The translations under genes were made by a program, and so were the position numbers. DNA of 7,114 nt from Flavobacteriales bacterium (lineage in GTDB: Bacteria > Bacteroidota > Bacteroidia > Flavobacteriales_D > Parvicellaceae), in the NCBI GenBank assembly GCA_015488785.1, contig WFNC01000173.1, positions 1 through 7,114 on the forward strand, in the 5' to 3' direction. Below the pieces are notes generated by a model. It had not been told where the DNA came from. It was given only the letters and a program-made list of their open reading frames with translations, and made no database searches. Positions 6,588-7,114 of the stretch are shown piece after piece. The first letter of the stretch is position 1. The number at the start of each line of letters is the position of its first letter.

Positions 6588-6603
6588 AGATACTTTTGTA
6601 TCT
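6588..6603 (+). promoter_or_regulatory. Primase-gene promoter box inside a perfect palindrome
   Basis: AGATAC-TTTT-GTATCT (6588-6603) is a perfect inverted repeat with 6-base arms. It contains TACTTTTG (6591-6598), an exact TAnnTTTG -7 box for the plus-strand gene that begins at 6641. A TTTG at 6572-6575 lies 15 bases upstream, shorter than the usual spacing. A repressor bound to the palindrome would block this promoter, and the divergent XRE protein is the obvious candidate. Confidence 0.5.
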
Positions 6604-6640
6604 GATAGTAACAAGTAAACTTTTTTTAATTATTTTCAAA

Positions 6641-7114
6641 ATGACCATCCAAAACCTAAAAGACAACCTAAATATTCTCCAAGTAGCCGAACATTTGGGA
6701 ATAAATATTCAAAAAGGAGGAAAAGCAAACTGTCCATTTCATGCAGATAAAACTCCAAGTTTGCAGTTTTCGAATGAAAAACAGATTGCAACTTGTTTTA
6801 GTTCGAACTGTAATGCAGGAACGATGGATGTGATTAATCTCACAGAAAAGAAACTAAATCTAAACACGCACGAAGCTATAAATTACCTAAAAGAAAACTG
6901 TATGAATTCTTCTATTTTAATAATGAATGAGCCAACAATCCCAACAGAAAACAAACTAAGCGAAGCGGAACGAATCGAAACACTAACAAAACTATATCAA
7001 ACTTTTGAGCGTGGTTTTTTGGCGAGTTCTCCAGCTCGTAAATACGTAGAAAGTAGAAATTTGAATCATTCCATTTTAAGCGTAGGATATAATTCTGGAA
7101 CGTTTCATCATTCG
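6641..7114 (+). CDS. CHC2 zinc-finger primase-like protein (partial, 3' end outside)
   Basis: An N-terminal fragment of 158 codons, open to the window edge. It has a DnaG-like CHC2 zinc-binding domain: helix NLKDNLNILQVAEHLGI, then CPFHADKTPSLQF (Cys31, His34) and CFSSNCNAGTMDVINL (Cys52, Cys57). The second Cys pair is separated by four residues, not the two of chromosomal DnaG. I recall this FSSNCNAGTMD form from primase-like proteins on Bacteroidota mobile elements. After about residue 90 a linker leads to a region (ARKYVESRNL, near 137-146) that in relatives precedes the Toprim domain, not visible here. It would synthesise primers for element replication or transfer. The ATG at 6641 is preceded by A-rich DNA and a promoter box at 6591-6598. 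Its divergence from an XRE repressor fits an integrated element. Confidence 0.85.
   Translation, partial: MTIQNLKDNLNILQVAEHLGINIQKGGKANCPFHADKTPSLQFSNEKQIATCFSSNCNAGTMDVINLTEKKLNLNTHEAINYLKENCMNSSILIMNEPTIPTENKLSEAERIETLTKLYQTFERGFLASSPARKYVESRNLNHSILSVGYNSGTFHHS

Noticed and set aside
6481..6666. 61-codon minus-strand open frame
   Set aside because: It covers the divergent promoter region and the primase start, has low-complexity composition and no recognisable motif.
1..7114. CRISPR array, tRNA or rRNA genes
   Set aside because: No regularly spaced repeats, cloverleaf sequence or rRNA-like stretch was seen on either strand.

Overview
The window comes from a low-GC member of the Bacteroidota, most likely Flavobacteriia. 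Three things point there: a PorV-type outer-membrane protein of the type IX secretion system (T9SS), a single-chain E1 alpha/beta 2-oxoacid dehydrogenase of the kind common in flavobacteria, and promoter boxes of the Bacteroidota form TAnnTTTG in front of the main genes. Species cannot be read from the sequence.

Layout. Positions 1-416 hold no gene, only T-rich DNA and one hairpin with a T-run. Positions 417-2420 (minus) encode the fused E1 alpha/beta protein. A 452-base AT-rich gap with back-to-back promoter boxes separates it from the divergent porV gene (2873-4141, plus). Only 17 bases after the porV stop, an open frame begins in the middle of an Rhs/YD-repeat core (4159-5043). It is the last part of an Rhs protein: the conserved core plus a variable C-terminal tip that carries a thermolysin-like zinc-site pattern (HEETH, then NEA at the same spacing as in thermolysin). 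A small lipoprotein gene (5040-5489) overlaps the Rhs stop by ATGA and is the natural candidate for its immunity protein. After a 175-base gap with an unusual G-rich tract, a minus-strand operon reads XRE repressor (6149-6484), Phd/RelB-like antitoxin (5914-6117) and RelE-family toxin (5665-5913). Divergent from it, a CHC2 zinc-finger primase-like gene (6641 onward) runs off the right edge.

How it fits together. The left half (E1, porV) looks like chromosomal backbone, although porV lacks its usual partner porU here. From about 4142 onward everything looks accessory: an orphan toxin-tip/immunity cassette, a three-gene toxin-antitoxin operon, and the start of a replication gene of a type often found on integrated elements, with inverted repeats in the divergent promoter region that could be repressor sites. 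The orphan Rhs metallopeptidase tip with its lipoprotein partner is the strongest candidate for something not previously described. Function is inferred from motifs and context only.
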